DNA of 64,000 nt from JAOPZW01 sp036379935 (lineage in GTDB: Bacteria; Actinomycetota; Thermoleophilia; Solirubrobacterales; Solirubrobacteraceae): assembly GCA_036379935.1 (NCBI GenBank), contig DASVFT010000117.1, forward strand, positions 27,774 through 91,773. The letters are read 5' to 3'. The notes under the pieces are model-generated. The model saw only the letters and a program-made list of their open reading frames with translations. It was not told the DNA's origin and made no database searches. Positions 63,761 to 64,000 of this stretch are shown here, in pieces. A program made the translations under genes and the position numbers. The stretch's first letter is position 1. Every line of letters begins with the position of its first letter.

Positions 63761-64000
63761 CGCGCCTGCCCCGCTATCGCTCGGCCGCGTGGGACGAGCC
63801 GCTGGTCATGGAGATGGGCCGCCCCGGCCGCCGCGGGCAGCTGCCTCCACAGATCGAGCCCGGCATCCGCGAGGCCGTCGGCGACGGCGCCGATCTGGTC
63901 CCCGAAACGGTCCGGCGGGCCGCGCCGGCCGAGCTGCCCGAGCTCACCGAGTTCGAGGCGCAGCGCCACTACCTGCACCTGTCGCAGATGACCCTCGGGA
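63757..64000 (+). CDS. gcvPB: glycine dehydrogenase (decarboxylating) subunit 2 (partial)
   Basis: The first 81 residues of the C-terminal half of split P-protein; the gene continues past the right edge. MTRLPRYRSAAWDEPLVMEM, then LPELTEFEAQRHYLHLSQMT, matches the typical opening of GcvPB, in which the YxxLSQ-type segment precedes the PLP domain. It is coupled to gcvPA by the ATGA overlap. The lysine-containing core is outside the window. Confidence 0.85.
   Translation, partial: MTRLPRYRSAAWDEPLVMEMGRPGRRGQLPPQIEPGIREAVGDGADLVPETVRRAAPAELPELTEFEAQRHYLHLSQMTLG

Overview
The window is very GC-rich bacterial DNA, with coding on both strands and many ATGA/GTGA stop-start overlaps. The gene content points to a high-GC Actinomycetota of the Thermoleophilia/Solirubrobacterales type: Rex, a YbdK-type glutamate-cysteine ligase, a K+-independent membrane pyrophosphatase, the GlgE glucan pathway, APC permeases with universal-stress tails beside TrkA proteins, and a DUF1707-FHA protein. 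This placement is inferred from gene content; there is no rRNA in the window. Many genes lack a Shine-Dalgarno sequence and instead have a TANNNT hexamer 6 to 11 nt before the start codon, which suggests widespread leaderless transcription.

Layout. 1-2112 (minus): pantothenate genes panB (cut by the window edge), panC and a DUF2520 Rossmann protein. 2265-4659 (plus): family-4 uracil-DNA glycosylase, methyltransferase, acetyltransferase and DUF1707-FHA protein. 4660-6829: a more AT-rich insertion with a hairpin-rich non-coding stretch and a DNA methyltransferase fused to an Mrr-like nuclease, flanked by 10-bp inverted repeats. 6927-11976: molybdopterin oxidoreductase (plus), then a flippase and ABC transporter (minus). 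12005-17081 (plus): tsaE-tsaB-rimI-tsaD tRNA t6A operon, glutaredoxin-like protein, rex, YbdK ligase and a DUF1844-like protein. 17232-19271: hppA. 19324-21578: a two-gene STAND-like NTPase unit whose promoter lies inside a perfect 14-bp inverted repeat; this is the best candidate here for an undescribed, possibly defensive, system. 21637-26859: two APC permeases, a small membrane protein and two TrkA proteins, probably a potassium system.

26896-30571: secreted GH3 glucosidase divergent from a ROK regulator. 30651-31549: HNH/HTH protein and tRNA-Gln(CTG). 31566-34309: hybrid-type sensor kinase and two response regulators. 34322-37884: heterodimeric ABC exporter. 37954-41860: FtsH-like AAA protease with an unusual insertion, a membrane companion and an HExxH/zinc-ribbon protein. 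41962-48093: DUF2254 membrane protein, secreted alpha/beta hydrolase, a 172-bp palindromic MITE-like element, DMT exporter, hexapeptide-repeat protein, YceI protein and SGNH hydrolase. 48090-49514: PLP decarboxylase. 49736-58227: malQ divergent from glgE-treS-mak-glgB, which together turn trehalose and maltose into branched alpha-glucan through maltose 1-phosphate. 58252-61191: aldehyde dehydrogenase divergent from a class-III aminotransferase, the two steps of amine or omega-amino-acid breakdown. 61198-64000: AcoX-like NAD-kinase-fold protein and glycine cleavage gcvPA/gcvPB (the latter cut by the window edge).
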